Below, one piece after another: positions 16,012-24,364 of a stretch of DNA of 49,887 nucleotides. Numbering within the stretch: the first letter of the stretch is position 1; the number at the start of each line of letters is the position of its first letter. This stretch comes from Phycisphaerales bacterium UBA7812 (GTDB lineage: Bacteria; Planctomycetota; Phycisphaerae; Phycisphaerales; UBA1924), in the NCBI GenBank assembly GCA_002480345.1, contig DLBY01000040.1:1-49887 (forward strand), in the 5' to 3' direction. A program made the translations under genes and the position numbers. Below the pieces are notes generated by a model. It saw nothing but the letters and a program-made list of their open reading frames with translations. It had not been told where the DNA came from and did not search any database.

Positions 16012-16659
16012 ATGAACCAGAAGACCTGCGCCATCGTCGCGGCTCTGTCGAGCCTCGCGTCCCTCGCCTCGGCGGGGCAGTACAACATCGGTTTCCGCCA
16101 CTATACCGGATACGAGGACCCCGCTGATCCACTCGCGGGACTCTCGATGTGCGTCGATGCGAACGAGACCGAGGGGTATGTCGACTTCACCTTCTCGCTC
16201 GACGCGTTGTCGGGGGTCGGCACGATCAAGTCGATCTGGTTCGAACGCCCGCTCGAACTCGGAGACGCGTCGGATATCACCTCCCTCGGGCAGGTCGATC
16301 TTCGACTCGGGCGTGGCAAGCGGAACCCCGCGGGCGCCACGGGTGAACTCGACTGGGACGGCACGGAGGAACGCCTCAGCCGAAAAGGGGGCGCCGCGAA
16401 CGGGATCGACGCGGGTGAATCGCTCACCGTGCGATTCGAGGCGGGCGAGGATTTCTTCGCCGGTGGGCTCGCGGCGTTGCTCTCGGGTGACGCCCGGGTC
16501 GCGTTTCACCTCCAGCGGCTCGGGGCGAACGCTCAGGAGAGCGCACACTTCGTGAGTTCTGGAGGCACGCCCCTGCTGACCGCCGTCCCGCTGCCCTCCG
16601 CGGGCCTGCTCGCGGCCGCCGGGCTCGGCGTGGTCGCGGGCCCACGCCGTCGGCGCTGA
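16012..16659 (+). CDS. secreted protein with PEP-CTERM-like sorting tail
   Basis: This 215-residue protein starts with a signal peptide (MNQKTCAIVAALSSLASLAS, cleavage after ASA) behind GGAGAGAGACCGGAGC. The mature part is a beta-rich domain with two clusters of acidic residues and no catalytic motif I know. It ends with VPLPSAGLLAAAGLGVVAG followed by PRRRR. A short proline motif, a hydrophobic helix and an arginine cluster form the pattern of exosortase (PEP-CTERM-like) sorting signals. The exosortase itself is not in the window. Likely an envelope-anchored or extracellular structural protein. Confidence 0.68.
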   Translation: MNQKTCAIVAALSSLASLASAGQYNIGFRHYTGYEDPADPLAGLSMCVDANETEGYVDFTFSLDALSGVGTIKSIWFERPLELGDASDITSLGQVDLRLGRGKRNPAGATGELDWDGTEERLSRKGGAANGIDAGESLTVRFEAGEDFFAGGLAALLSGDARVAFHLQRLGANAQESAHFVSSGGTPLLTAVPLPSAGLLAAAGLGVVAGPRRRR

Positions 16660-16680
16660 GAACCCCGTTCGGGACACCCC

Positions 16681-17556
16681 TCAGATCGAGGATTCCATCG
16701 ACTCCACGCGCCGCGCCGCGGCCTGCGCCAGCGTTGCCGCTGAGCCGGGCCCGAGGTCGAAGTAGAGCGAGGGCTCGATCAGCTCGAGTTCGCTGAGCAG
16801 CGTTTCCCCGCCGGGGCCGTCCATGACATCGATGCGCGCATAGAGCGGGTCGAACGGGCAGGCCTCGATCGTGCGCACCGCGAACGCGACCTCCTCGGGA
16901 GTCGCGTCTCCGCGGGCCCGCACCGCCTCCTCGTCGCCCGCGAACCGCCTGGATTTCTCGACAACATGGGTGACCAGCCCGTCGATCCAGACGATCGCCC
17001 GCTCGGGGCGCCCGCCCGTCGTTCCCTCGACACTGGGCAAGTAAGGCTGCACGATCGCTTCAGAGGCGCCGTTCCAGCTCGCGACGAACGCGTCCGCGTC
17101 TCCGAGCGAGTCGGGGGTGAACCGCTGCGTGCGCGCCGATCCCGCCGAGATCGCGGGCTTGACGACGACATCATGCCATCCCCGCTCGCGGGCGGCGGTT
17201 GCCGGTGTCGTCGGTGCGTCCGCGCCGACCACCAAGGTCGGGACGATCGGCACGCCGCGGGCCTCGAGTTCGAGCAGATAGCCTTTGTGCATGTTCCATC
17301 GCACGATCTCGGGCCTGTTCCAGAGCCTGGGCACGACATCAGGGCGATCGAGCCACGCCGCGAAGGCGTCGGCTTTGCGGGCGTAGTCCCAGGTCGCGCG
17401 GATGAGCAGCGCGTCGTACGGCGCGAAGTCCGCGTCCGGGTCGTCCCAGACAACCGGCTCGGCCTCGTGCCCGCGCGCACGGAACGCACCGACGAGCGGG
17501 CCCTGGTCCGGATCGGGCTCGGGAAGCGGGTCGCAGGTGAGGAGGGCGAAACGCAT
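16681..17556 (-). CDS. ATP-grasp domain protein (RimK/glutathione-synthetase-like)
   Basis: The start at 17556 (MRFALLTCDPLPEPDPD) has GGGGAG ten bases before it. The 291-residue protein has a preATP-grasp region (about 1-95) and the ATP-grasp part: GWHDVVVKPAISAGSARTQR with the ATP-binding lysine, a glycine-poor loop, and the metal-binding C-terminal YARIDVMD and LLSELELIEPSLYF. Such enzymes ligate a carboxylate to an amine or thiol using ATP. The substrate is unknown. It is divergent from mqnC across a 140-bp gap. Confidence 0.78.
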   Translation of the reverse strand: MRFALLTCDPLPEPDPDQGPLVGAFRARGHEAEPVVWDDPDADFAPYDALLIRATWDYARKADAFAAWLDRPDVVPRLWNRPEIVRWNMHKGYLLELEARGVPIVPTLVVGADAPTTPATAARERGWHDVVVKPAISAGSARTQRFTPDSLGDADAFVASWNGASEAIVQPYLPSVEGTTGGRPERAIVWIDGLVTHVVEKSRRFAGDEEAVRARGDATPEEVAFAVRTIEACPFDPLYARIDVMDGPGGETLLSELELIEPSLYFDLGPGSAATLAQAAARRVESMESSI

Positions 17557-17696
17557 CACAAAAGTCTCCCCGGGGGTCTGTTTGGTGCGGCGTTGCCTGC
17601 TATTATTTTCAGAAGATCCTGAAATCATTGCCGCTGCGTGGGCGAAAACAGCGTTGGAACCCACCGTTCGGCAAGACAATAGCCATGGAGCACAGG

Positions 17697-19205
17697 ATGG
17701 CAACCGGCAGCAGCCCAGTCAACAGCGCGGCGCCAACCGACCGCGTGTCGCGCTCTCGGACGATCTATCGCCCCCTTCCCGAGCACGCCCATCTCGACGC
17801 GGCCGATCCGGGCCTGCTCGGCGCGGTCGTGCGCGGCGAGGCCCGCCTGACGCCCGAGCAGGCGCTCACGCTGCTCACCGATGCGCCGATGCACACGCTC
17901 GGGCGGTATGCCGACGCCCGTTGCCGCGAAGTGCACGGCGACTCGATCCGGACCTATGTGATCGACCGGAACATCAACTACACGAATGTCTGCACCGCGA
18001 AGTGCACCTTCTGTGCGTTCCGGCGTGACGCGACCGATCACGACGCGTACACGCTCGAGAAGGAGGAGCTGTTCGCGAAGGTCGAAGCCCTGCGCGCGAT
18101 CGGCGGCACGCAGGTGCTCATGCAGGGTGGCATGAACCCCGACCTCCCGCTGGATTGGTACCTCGATCTGCTCAGCGAGATGAAGGCCCGCTTCCCGGGC
18201 CTGCACATCCACGCCTTCAGCCCTCCCGAGATGATCGAGTTCGTGAACTTCTTCGACCCGCCCGGCAAAGACCTTGAAGAGAAGATCCGCTGGGTCATGG
18301 TCCGCCTGCAGCAAGCGGGGCTCGACAGCCTCCCGGGGGGCGGGGGAGAGATCTTCGCGCCCGCGGTCCGCAGCAAGATCGGGCTGGGCAAGTGCACCGC
18401 GGAGGCGTGGCTGACGACGATGTATGTCGCCCACTCACTCGGGATGTACACCAGCGCAACGATGATGTTCGGGCACATCGAGGGGTACGCCGATCGCGTG
18501 CACCACATGCGGCTCGTCCGCGAGTGGCAGGACCGCGCCCTGCTCGAGTTCGGGACCGGGGAGCCCCCGGTCTCCGTCGCGGGTGATCCGAGCATTGCGA
18601 AGCCGACCACGGGCGGGCACTATGTCTCCTTCATCGCGTGGCCCTTCCAGCGTGAGAACACCCCGCTCGGACGCGTCAAGGAATGGCCCCACCCCGGGGA
18701 TCTCGACGAGCAGGGCGCCGGCACCTTCCCGGGAGACGCCGTCGCGACGCTCGACGGGAGCGGTTCCAAGGCGGACCACCCAGAGTTCGGACGCCGCGTG
18801 CGCATGGCGGGCGCGACCGAATACCTGCGCACGCAGGCCCTCAGCCGGCTCTTCCTGGACAACATCTACTCGATCGGCTCATCGTGGGTCACGATGGGCC
18901 CCCACATCGGGCAACTCGCCTTGCACTACGGCGCCAACGACATGGGCAGCGTCATGATGGAAGAGAATGTCGTCTCCGCCGCGGGGACGACCTACTGCCT
19001 CGATGAGCCCGTTCTGAACCACCTCATCCGCACGGCCGGGTTCACCCCGGCGCAACGCGACAACACCTACGACATCCTGCGGGTCAACACGGGGCCCGAC
19101 AGCCCCGACCTGCAGGTGGACGACTGGTCGCAGCACCGCGCCAAGACTTTGCACCAGCAGGCGGCGCACAGCACGGCCGAGCTGACGGTGGGTTCCACAG
19201 ACTGA
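17697..19205 (+). CDS. mqnC: cyclic dehypoxanthine futalosine synthase (radical SAM)
   Basis: MqnC cyclises dehypoxanthine futalosine in the futalosine route to menaquinone. The radical SAM cluster motif is C99-TAK-C103-TF-C106 after YVIDRNINYTNV, followed by GGTQVLMQGGMNPDL, FSPPEMIEF, SLPGGGGEIF and the C-terminal LALHYGANDMGSVMMEENVV. The start at 17697 is preceded by GGAG at good spacing. At 502 residues it is longer than the usual 360-400. Two loop insertions account for much of this, at about residues 286-303 and 322-360, and the first is encoded by a short GC-rich palindrome at 18554-18572. Other futalosine pathway genes are not in the window. Confidence 0.9.
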   Translation: MATGSSPVNSAAPTDRVSRSRTIYRPLPEHAHLDAADPGLLGAVVRGEARLTPEQALTLLTDAPMHTLGRYADARCREVHGDSIRTYVIDRNINYTNVCTAKCTFCAFRRDATDHDAYTLEKEELFAKVEALRAIGGTQVLMQGGMNPDLPLDWYLDLLSEMKARFPGLHIHAFSPPEMIEFVNFFDPPGKDLEEKIRWVMVRLQQAGLDSLPGGGGEIFAPAVRSKIGLGKCTAEAWLTTMYVAHSLGMYTSATMMFGHIEGYADRVHHMRLVREWQDRALLEFGTGEPPVSVAGDPSIAKPTTGGHYVSFIAWPFQRENTPLGRVKEWPHPGDLDEQGAGTFPGDAVATLDGSGSKADHPEFGRRVRMAGATEYLRTQALSRLFLDNIYSIGSSWVTMGPHIGQLALHYGANDMGSVMMEENVVSAAGTTYCLDEPVLNHLIRTAGFTPAQRDNTYDILRVNTGPDSPDLQVDDWSQHRAKTLHQQAAHSTAELTVGSTD

Positions 19206-19421
19206 GTGCCCGGCGGGGCGTCCGACACCCTGCGTCATTGAGTCACCCGTGCTCTGGTACCCGGACGGGCTCGCTATTCCTGTGTGCCTGTGCGCCCATT
19301 TTTGAATGCGCTTGCATCGCGGCAATGAAAAGCGGACCTTGTATGGTGGGAATGCCGGCGCCAGCGGTATCGCGGTGTGCGGTCCACACGAACGACGGGC
19401 ACAGAGAGAAGGAACTGACCG

Positions 19422-20075
19422 ATGCGCACGCTGAAGATCCGGCTTCCGATGATGGTCGCGATGCTGATGGGGTTGAGTGCTCCGGCAATCGCCCAGCAGG
19501 TCTTCACCGGTCTGGGTGTCGAGTACATCCACGAGGGATTCACCGATCCGAGCCTCCCGGAGAACCAGGATCGCATCACCGATAATGTCTGGATCACGCG
19601 GGGCGAGAGCCGCGGGATCTTCAACGCGGCGCAGGAGCCCTCGTTCCAGGGCCTGGGCGAGTTCTCCCCGAGCCCGGTCGGGACGCGCTGGGCGATCGGA
19701 TCGGCGGATCAGTATCAGAGCCTGACCTTCGGAACCTGGGGGTCGGTCCACCTCGGCAACCCGGGCGGACTCGTCGGCGTCGATCTCGTGATGCACCTGG
19801 TGGACGATGACATCTACATCGATGTCCGCTTCACGGAGTGGGGGGGCATCACCACAGGCGGACGATTCGCGTACCGCCGGTCCGCGCTGAACGCGGCGTG
19901 CAACGCCGCGGACATCGCCGAGCCCTTCGGCGTGCTCGACCTCGCCGACATCACCGCGTTCGTCGACGCCTTCATCAACGGCGACCCCGCGGCGGATCTC
20001 GCGTTCCCGTTCACCGTCCTCGATCTCAATGACATCACGGCCTTCGTCGGGGCGTTCACCTCGGGCTGTCCCTGA
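19422..20075 (+). CDS. secreted protein with GC-type dockerin-like C-terminal domain
   Basis: This 217-residue protein begins with a signal peptide (MRTLKIRLPMMVAMLMGLSA, cleaved after AIA) behind AGAAGGAAC. The central part (about 28-155) is beta-rich and unrecognised. Residues 160-217 form a dockerin-like tail. It opens with a cysteine, has two acidic repeats (PFGVLDLADITAFVDAF and PFTVLDLNDITAFVGAF), and closes with Cys-Pro. Each repeat has the Asp/Asn ladder and F-hand helix of calcium-binding dockerin half-repeats. In classical systems dockerins dock to cohesins, but no cohesin or scaffoldin is visible here. The same tail occurs on the genes at 45275 and 47762. Confidence 0.75.
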   Translation: MRTLKIRLPMMVAMLMGLSAPAIAQQVFTGLGVEYIHEGFTDPSLPENQDRITDNVWITRGESRGIFNAAQEPSFQGLGEFSPSPVGTRWAIGSADQYQSLTFGTWGSVHLGNPGGLVGVDLVMHLVDDDIYIDVRFTEWGGITTGGRFAYRRSALNAACNAADIAEPFGVLDLADITAFVDAFINGDPAADLAFPFTVLDLNDITAFVGAFTSGCP

Positions 20076-20144
20076 CGAGTCGTCACCGGGTCGGTGCCCG
20101 ACTCCGCAAGCCTCGCGCGAGCGCGGATCCGGTAGGCTCGTGGC

Positions 20145-21197
20145 ATGTCGCTGCGCCTGCTTCAAGTCGTCCTCCCATCCGCCTCCGCGGACGATCTTGA
20201 GGCGTTGCTCACGGATGTGCCCCCGGACCTTGTGTGGCGCGACGATATCGCGGGGGGGCTCCGCTTCGTCAGCGTGCTGCTCCGCGCCGAGCAGGTCGAG
20301 TCGCTCTCCGACGCGATCAACGAACGGTTCCGCAATGAACCCGCGTTCCGGCTGATCCTCTTCCCCATCGAGGCGACCAAACCCAAACTCGAGGAGCCCG
20401 AGGCGCCGGCATCCGATCCGGACGCACAGGCCGAACGAGGCGCAGACGGGGATCCCGAGTCGTCCTCGGCAAAGCCTCTGATCGGGCGGATCTCACGGGA
20501 GGAGCTCTACGAGGACATCACCTCTGGGGTCTCCCGGGGCGGGCTCTTCGTCGTGATGGTCGCGCTGTCCACGGTCGTTGCCGCCGCGGGGTTGCTCCGC
20601 GATTCCGCGGCCGTCATCATCGGGGCGATGGTGATCGCACCCCTGCTGGGGCCCAACATGGCTCTCGCGCTGGGAACAACGCTCGGGGATCGGTCATTGA
20701 TCAGGCGCGCGCTCGTCGCGAACGGGATCGGCGGATCGATCGCGCTGCTGATGAGTGTGGTGATCGGGCTCGTCGTGCCCATCGATCCGGAAGGTGTCGA
20801 GCTCGCGTCGCGCGCGATCGTGGGTCCCGCGGATATTGTCCTCGCGCTCGCGTCGGGCGCCGCCGGGGCACTCGCGTTTACCACCGGGGCGCCCGCGACG
20901 CTCGTGGGCGTCATGGTCGCGGTGGCGTTGCTGCCCCCCACGACGGCGGCCGGACTCTTCCTCGGGACGGGGGCGATCACGGAAGGCCTCAACGCGCTAT
21001 CGCTCGTCGCAGTCAATGTGGTGTGCGTGAATCTCGCGGCGACCGCGACCTTTCTCGTGCAGGGCATCCGCCCCGACACATGGTGGGAGGCCGACCGGGC
21101 GCGGAGCGCGACGGTCCGCGCGTTGGTCGTGTGGGTCGTGCTCCTGCTGCTGCTCGCGGCGCTGCTCGTGATCAGGGCGGCTCCGCGTGCCGGGTGA
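20145..21197 (+). CDS. DUF389 / TIGR00341 family membrane protein
   Basis: This 350-residue protein has an N-terminal ferredoxin-like soluble part (MSLRLLQVVLPSASADDLEA) and a charged linker rich in Glu, Asp and Ala at about 80-110. A six-helix membrane domain follows, with the family signature RDSAAVIIGAMVIAPLLGPN. TTGAPATLVGVMVAVALLPP and LNALSLVAVNVVCVNLAATA come next. The function of DUF389 proteins is unknown; a transport role is only a guess. The start has a weak ribosome binding site. It converges with the DinB gene three bases away. Confidence 0.82.
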   Translation: MSLRLLQVVLPSASADDLEALLTDVPPDLVWRDDIAGGLRFVSVLLRAEQVESLSDAINERFRNEPAFRLILFPIEATKPKLEEPEAPASDPDAQAERGADGDPESSSAKPLIGRISREELYEDITSGVSRGGLFVVMVALSTVVAAAGLLRDSAAVIIGAMVIAPLLGPNMALALGTTLGDRSLIRRALVANGIGGSIALLMSVVIGLVVPIDPEGVELASRAIVGPADIVLALASGAAGALAFTTGAPATLVGVMVAVALLPPTTAAGLFLGTGAITEGLNALSLVAVNVVCVNLAATATFLVQGIRPDTWWEADRARSATVRALVVWVVLLLLLAALLVIRAAPRAG

Positions 21198-21200
21198 CGA

Positions 21201-21707
21201 TCATTCGGGATCGCCGAGCGGACCGAAGCCCGCGGCGCGCCGCCATTGGCTCAATTGCCCCAGGTGGTAGCCCTCGTGGTGCGCCATGAGATACACCGCG
21301 GCATCCGCGTTGGTCGGAAAGAACGACCGGTACGCCTCGTTCGGGAAGGGCGAGGCCAGGAGCTCGTCGCTTGCGTTGGAAAAGGCCTCCGCGAGTTCTG
21401 AGTGGATGCGTCGCAACTCCGCGAGCAGTTCGTCCTTGGACGCGTAGGCGGTCCGTTCATCACGCAACGCCGCTCCGGGCATGCAGACGGGGGCCCACGC
21501 CTCGGGGACACCGCCGAAGCCCTCGCTCTCGCCCCGAAGATACGCGAGCATCATCCCGCCGCCCAGCGCGAGGTGCCCCAGGACCCACGCGGGGTGTTTC
21601 GCGTCGGGATAGGGCAACTCGGCGAATCGCTCGCAGGGAATGTCCGCGACGAGTCGCTCCGCGGTGTCGAGGGTCATCGCGTAGAGATTCAGGATCTGCC
21701 GGCGCAT
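21201..21707 (-). CDS. DinB-family protein
   Basis: This is a 168-residue four-helix-bundle protein. DinB/YfiT-type metal ligands are visible: His in KHPAWVLGHLALGGG near the middle of the first part, and the pair in MAHHEGYHLGQLSQWRRAAG near the C-terminus. Family members include thiol-dependent transferases (bacillithiol, mycothiol or glutathione types) and stress proteins, and the substrate cannot be told here. The ATG at 21707 is chosen over a preceding TTG because GAGGAG lies eight bases before it. Confidence 0.8.
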   Translation of the reverse strand: MRRQILNLYAMTLDTAERLVADIPCERFAELPYPDAKHPAWVLGHLALGGGMMLAYLRGESEGFGGVPEAWAPVCMPGAALRDERTAYASKDELLAELRRIHSELAEAFSNASDELLASPFPNEAYRSFFPTNADAAVYLMAHHEGYHLGQLSQWRRAAGFGPLGDPE

Positions 21708-21985
21708 CAATCGTCTCCTCGTCGGGGCAGGGACGCGGACGCGAAAGCATATCCGAGGGCCGCAATCGTCCGAGAATCATGACCTCTACTTCGAAAAAAA
21801 GGACCGCGCGGTGGGTCCAGAGGACGGTCACCGCGCGGCCGGGAAGAGAAGAGCGTGTTTGAACAGCAAAGCCTACCGATTCGGGGTGGGTTTGTCACGC
21901 TGGACCGACCCGAAAACGGCTCTGCGGACACAGATTTGTGTGCCCTTCCGGTCCTTGTCTCTCGACCTCGCCAAAGACGGATGCT

Positions 21986-22501
21986 TCACGCTGTTCGCTC
22001 CCTGGTGACCGCGGCACGGAACAGAAGGTCATTCAGCACGGCGAGCTCGTCATCCGTCAAACTCCGAAACTGCGATTCATGAATCCCGTTGATCTCGGGC
22101 TCGAGTCGATCGAGTAGTGTTCGCCCGGCGTCGGTGATCCGGACGAACACCACGCGGCGGTCTTCGCTGCATCGCCTGCGTTCGGCAAGGCCTTCCTTCT
22201 CCAGGCGATTGACCAGCCGCGTCATGTCAGGCTCGCGGGTGATCATGTCCTTTCCGATGCTGAGCACCGGCACGCCCGCGTGCTCGCGTCCCGACCGGGT
22301 GTCCTGCTCGAGATGCCCACGCAGGATGCGGAGGATGTTGTACAAGGGCTGAGAGATGCCGTGAGAGCGGAACACGCGATCGAAGGGCGCGGACAGGACC
22401 GCCTGCGTGCGCATCAAGTTGAGGTACGCCTCCTGACGGCGCGAGCCGAAAGGGTGCTTCTTCCCGACAAGGTGGGCGAGGTTGGATCGGATGTCCGGCA
22501 T
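21986..22501 (-). CDS. MarR-family transcriptional regulator
   Basis: This 171-residue winged-helix regulator has the MarR layout: an N-terminal dimer helix (LMRTQAVLSAPFDRVFRSHG), ISQPLYNILRIL for helix 1, and DMTRLVNRLEKEGLAERRRC with SEDRRVVFVRITDAG for the recognition helix and wing. A C-terminal dimer helix follows. It is divergent from an FMN reductase gene, a common pairing in which the regulator represses itself and a quinone or flavin reductase until an electrophile or phenolic ligand binds. A palindrome overlapping its -35 box supports autoregulation. The 278 bases beyond its stop (21708-21985) hold no gene that I can see. Confidence 0.88.
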   Translation of the reverse strand: MPDIRSNLAHLVGKKHPFGSRRQEAYLNLMRTQAVLSAPFDRVFRSHGISQPLYNILRILRGHLEQDTRSGREHAGVPVLSIGKDMITREPDMTRLVNRLEKEGLAERRRCSEDRRVVFVRITDAGRTLLDRLEPEINGIHESQFRSLTDDELAVLNDLLFRAAVTRERTA

Positions 22502-22510
22502 GCTTTCACG

Positions 22511-22539
22511 ATCCTAAGTGCCGCTGATAATTGTTTCAA
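22511..22539 (-). promoter_or_regulatory. sigma-70-type promoter of the marR gene
   Basis: On the minus strand, TTGAAA (22534-22539) and TAGGAT (22511-22516) are separated by exactly 17 bases. The ATG lies only nine bases past the -10 box, so the transcript would have almost no leader. The match to consensus is good for such GC-rich DNA. Confidence 0.55.
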
Positions 22540-22542
22540 CAA
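22531..22542. promoter_or_regulatory. candidate MarR operator
   Basis: TTGTTTCAACAA has five-base arms (TTGTT and AACAA) around a two-base centre. It overlaps the -35 box of marR and lies in the gap between the divergent regulator and reductase genes. This is the position and symmetry expected for a MarR dimer site. Binding is inferred. Confidence 0.5.
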
Positions 22543-22633
22543 CCAATCGAAATTCCCGTGGTTCTTCGGTAGCATCTCCGCGATCGCACCCGTGGGGTGT
22601 GTCTCGCCGCCCACGACGAGAGGAGCCGCGCCG

Positions 22634-23206
22634 ATGGCTAAGTCGATTCTCGCTTTTTCAGGCAGCACCCGCAGCGGATCCGTGAACACCAGGCTGCTGC
22701 ATGTCGTTGCGGGCGCCGCGCGGGACGCGGGCGCGGAGGTCACGATCGCTGACCTCTCGGACTACGAGATGCCGATCTTCAACGAGGACCTCGAAGCGGA
22801 CCGGGGTCTCCCCGAGTCGGTCAAGGCCTTCAAGGACCTGATGAAGGCTCACGACGGTCTGCTGATCGCGAGCCCCGAATACAACAGCTCATTCAGCCCG
22901 CTGCTGAAAAACACGATCGACTGGGCGAGCCGACCCCGGGAGGGAGAGACGCCGCTCGAGTGCTTCCGGGGCAAGGTCGCCGGCCTGGTCGCGGCATCGC
23001 CCGGCTATTTCGGCGGCTACCGGGGCCTCCAGCAGGTGCGCTACCTGCTGGGCAACATCGGGGTCGTCGTGCTCCCGGACATGTTCAGCCTCCCCAACGC
23101 CTTCGACGCGTTCAACAACGACGGATCGCTCAAGAACGAGAAGCAGGCGGAAATGGCTGCCGCGGTGGGCAAGACCCTCGCGGGTTTCCCGGGCGTCTCG
23201 CTCTGA
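22634..23206 (+). CDS. NADPH-dependent FMN reductase / quinone reductase-like flavoprotein
   Basis: This 190-residue protein starts at an ATG behind AGGAG. It has the flavodoxin-like FMN reductase pattern: LAFSGSTRSGSVNTRLL for the FMN phosphate loop (residues 7-23), IADLSDYEMPIFNEDLE, ASPEYNSSFSPLLKNTIDW, and AGLVAASPGYFGGYRGLQQV. Such enzymes reduce FMN, quinones or chromate with NAD(P)H. It is divergent from a MarR regulator with an operator-like palindrome between them, so induction by electrophiles is likely. Its stop is 16 bp from the convergent recombinase gene. Confidence 0.88.
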   Translation: MAKSILAFSGSTRSGSVNTRLLHVVAGAARDAGAEVTIADLSDYEMPIFNEDLEADRGLPESVKAFKDLMKAHDGLLIASPEYNSSFSPLLKNTIDWASRPREGETPLECFRGKVAGLVAASPGYFGGYRGLQQVRYLLGNIGVVVLPDMFSLPNAFDAFNNDGSLKNEKQAEMAAAVGKTLAGFPGVSL

Positions 23207-23222
23207 GCCGCCGCGGGGGCGA

Positions 23223-24227
23223 TCACGCCCTGGGGTGAAATCGCTCGTGCACGCTCTTGAGCTGGGACCGGTCGACATGCGTGTAGATCTGCGTGGTCGT
23301 GATATCGCTGTGCCCGAGCAGTTCCTGCACAACGCGGAGGTCCGCTCCGCCCGCGAGAAGGTGGGTCGCGAACGAGTGGCGGAGCGTGTGGGGGTGCACC
23401 CCGCTGAGCCCCGCGATCGACGCGTACTTCTTGACGATCTGCCACACGCGGACGCGTTCGATGGGGCGTCCTGTCTTCGTGAGAAACACCCGCCCGCCGT
23501 CGGTTGGTGAGCGTCCCTGCGCCGCCGCCCGGTCCGCGGCGCGGGAGGCGAGGGCGGGCCGGCACTCGTCGAGGTAACGCCCCAGCCACGCCTGGGCGGG
23601 CTCGCCCATCGGGACGAGCCGCTGCTTGCTGCCCTTCCCGAGCACGCGGAGGGCACCCAGCGTATCGAGCACATCGGTGAGCCCGACCGCGCCGACCTCG
23701 CTGGCGCGCAGGCCGCTCGAGTACATCAGCTCGAGCATCGCCCGGTCGCGCACCCAGAGGCGCAGCGTGTCCTTGCCATCCGCGTTGGTCTCGCAGGGTG
23801 CTTCGACGAGGCGACGCATCTGCGAGGGCCCCAGCACCCCGGGGATCTTTTTCCAGCGCGTCGGGGTCTGAAGGATCTCGGTCGGGTCGGTCTCGATCTG
23901 TCCCCGCCCGAGGAGCCAGCGGAAGAACACGCGGATCGTCGCGAGGTGGCGCGCGACGGTCGATCCCGAGAGCCCCCGGTCGCGGCTGAGCGACGCGATG
24001 TGGTCCGCGAGCGCACGCGGCGTGACCGCGCTCGGACCGATCAGGCCCCAGGCGACCATGTCCTCGCACATGACCCGCAGATCGCGTCCGTAGGCCTCGA
24101 TGGTGGTGGGGGCCATACCGCATTCGATGCGCAGGTAGCCCTCGAACGCGCGCCGGCACCGCTCCCACTCCCGCGCATCGGCGCGTGGATCAGTGGACGC
24201 GGGTTCGGGCGCACTCGGGTCGGGCAT
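23223..24227 (-). CDS. tyrosine recombinase, XerC/XerD type
   Basis: This is a 334-residue integrase-family recombinase. The N-terminal SAM-like core-binding domain spans about 21-115 and the catalytic domain about 130-330. All six catalytic residues are present: Arg174 (SGLRASE), Lys198 (LGKGSKQR), His280 and Arg283 (PHTLRHS), His306 (LLGHSDI) and Tyr315 (QIYTH). The sequence looks like a chromosomal Xer protein that resolves dimers at dif, more than a phage integrase. No dif-like site was identified nearby. It sits between the FMN reductase and the flagellin genes; a role in flagellin switching was considered and not supported. Confidence 0.88.
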   Translation of the reverse strand: MPDPSAPEPASTDPRADAREWERCRRAFEGYLRIECGMAPTTIEAYGRDLRVMCEDMVAWGLIGPSAVTPRALADHIASLSRDRGLSGSTVARHLATIRVFFRWLLGRGQIETDPTEILQTPTRWKKIPGVLGPSQMRRLVEAPCETNADGKDTLRLWVRDRAMLELMYSSGLRASEVGAVGLTDVLDTLGALRVLGKGSKQRLVPMGEPAQAWLGRYLDECRPALASRAADRAAAQGRSPTDGGRVFLTKTGRPIERVRVWQIVKKYASIAGLSGVHPHTLRHSFATHLLAGGADLRVVQELLGHSDITTTQIYTHVDRSQLKSVHERFHPRA

Positions 24228-24287
24228 CTCCGTTCATCATCGTCGCACGCGGCCGATCCGGGGGAGCGCCGGGGTCAAAAAAAGAAA

Positions 24288-24313
24288 GACGCCCCGCGAT
24301 CAAGCGGGGCGTC
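24288..24313 (-). terminator. rho-independent terminator after flagellin A
   Basis: GACGCCCCGC and GCGGGGCGTC form a perfect 10-bp stem with a six-base loop. On the minus strand a T-rich run (CTTTCTTTTTTT) follows. It lies about 50 bp beyond the flagellin A stop and ends the flagellar cluster. Confidence 0.85.
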
Positions 24314-24364
24314 CCTGAATCGGATTCGGGGCCCGGTCCTCCGACCGGGCGGAGGGACCGTCGC

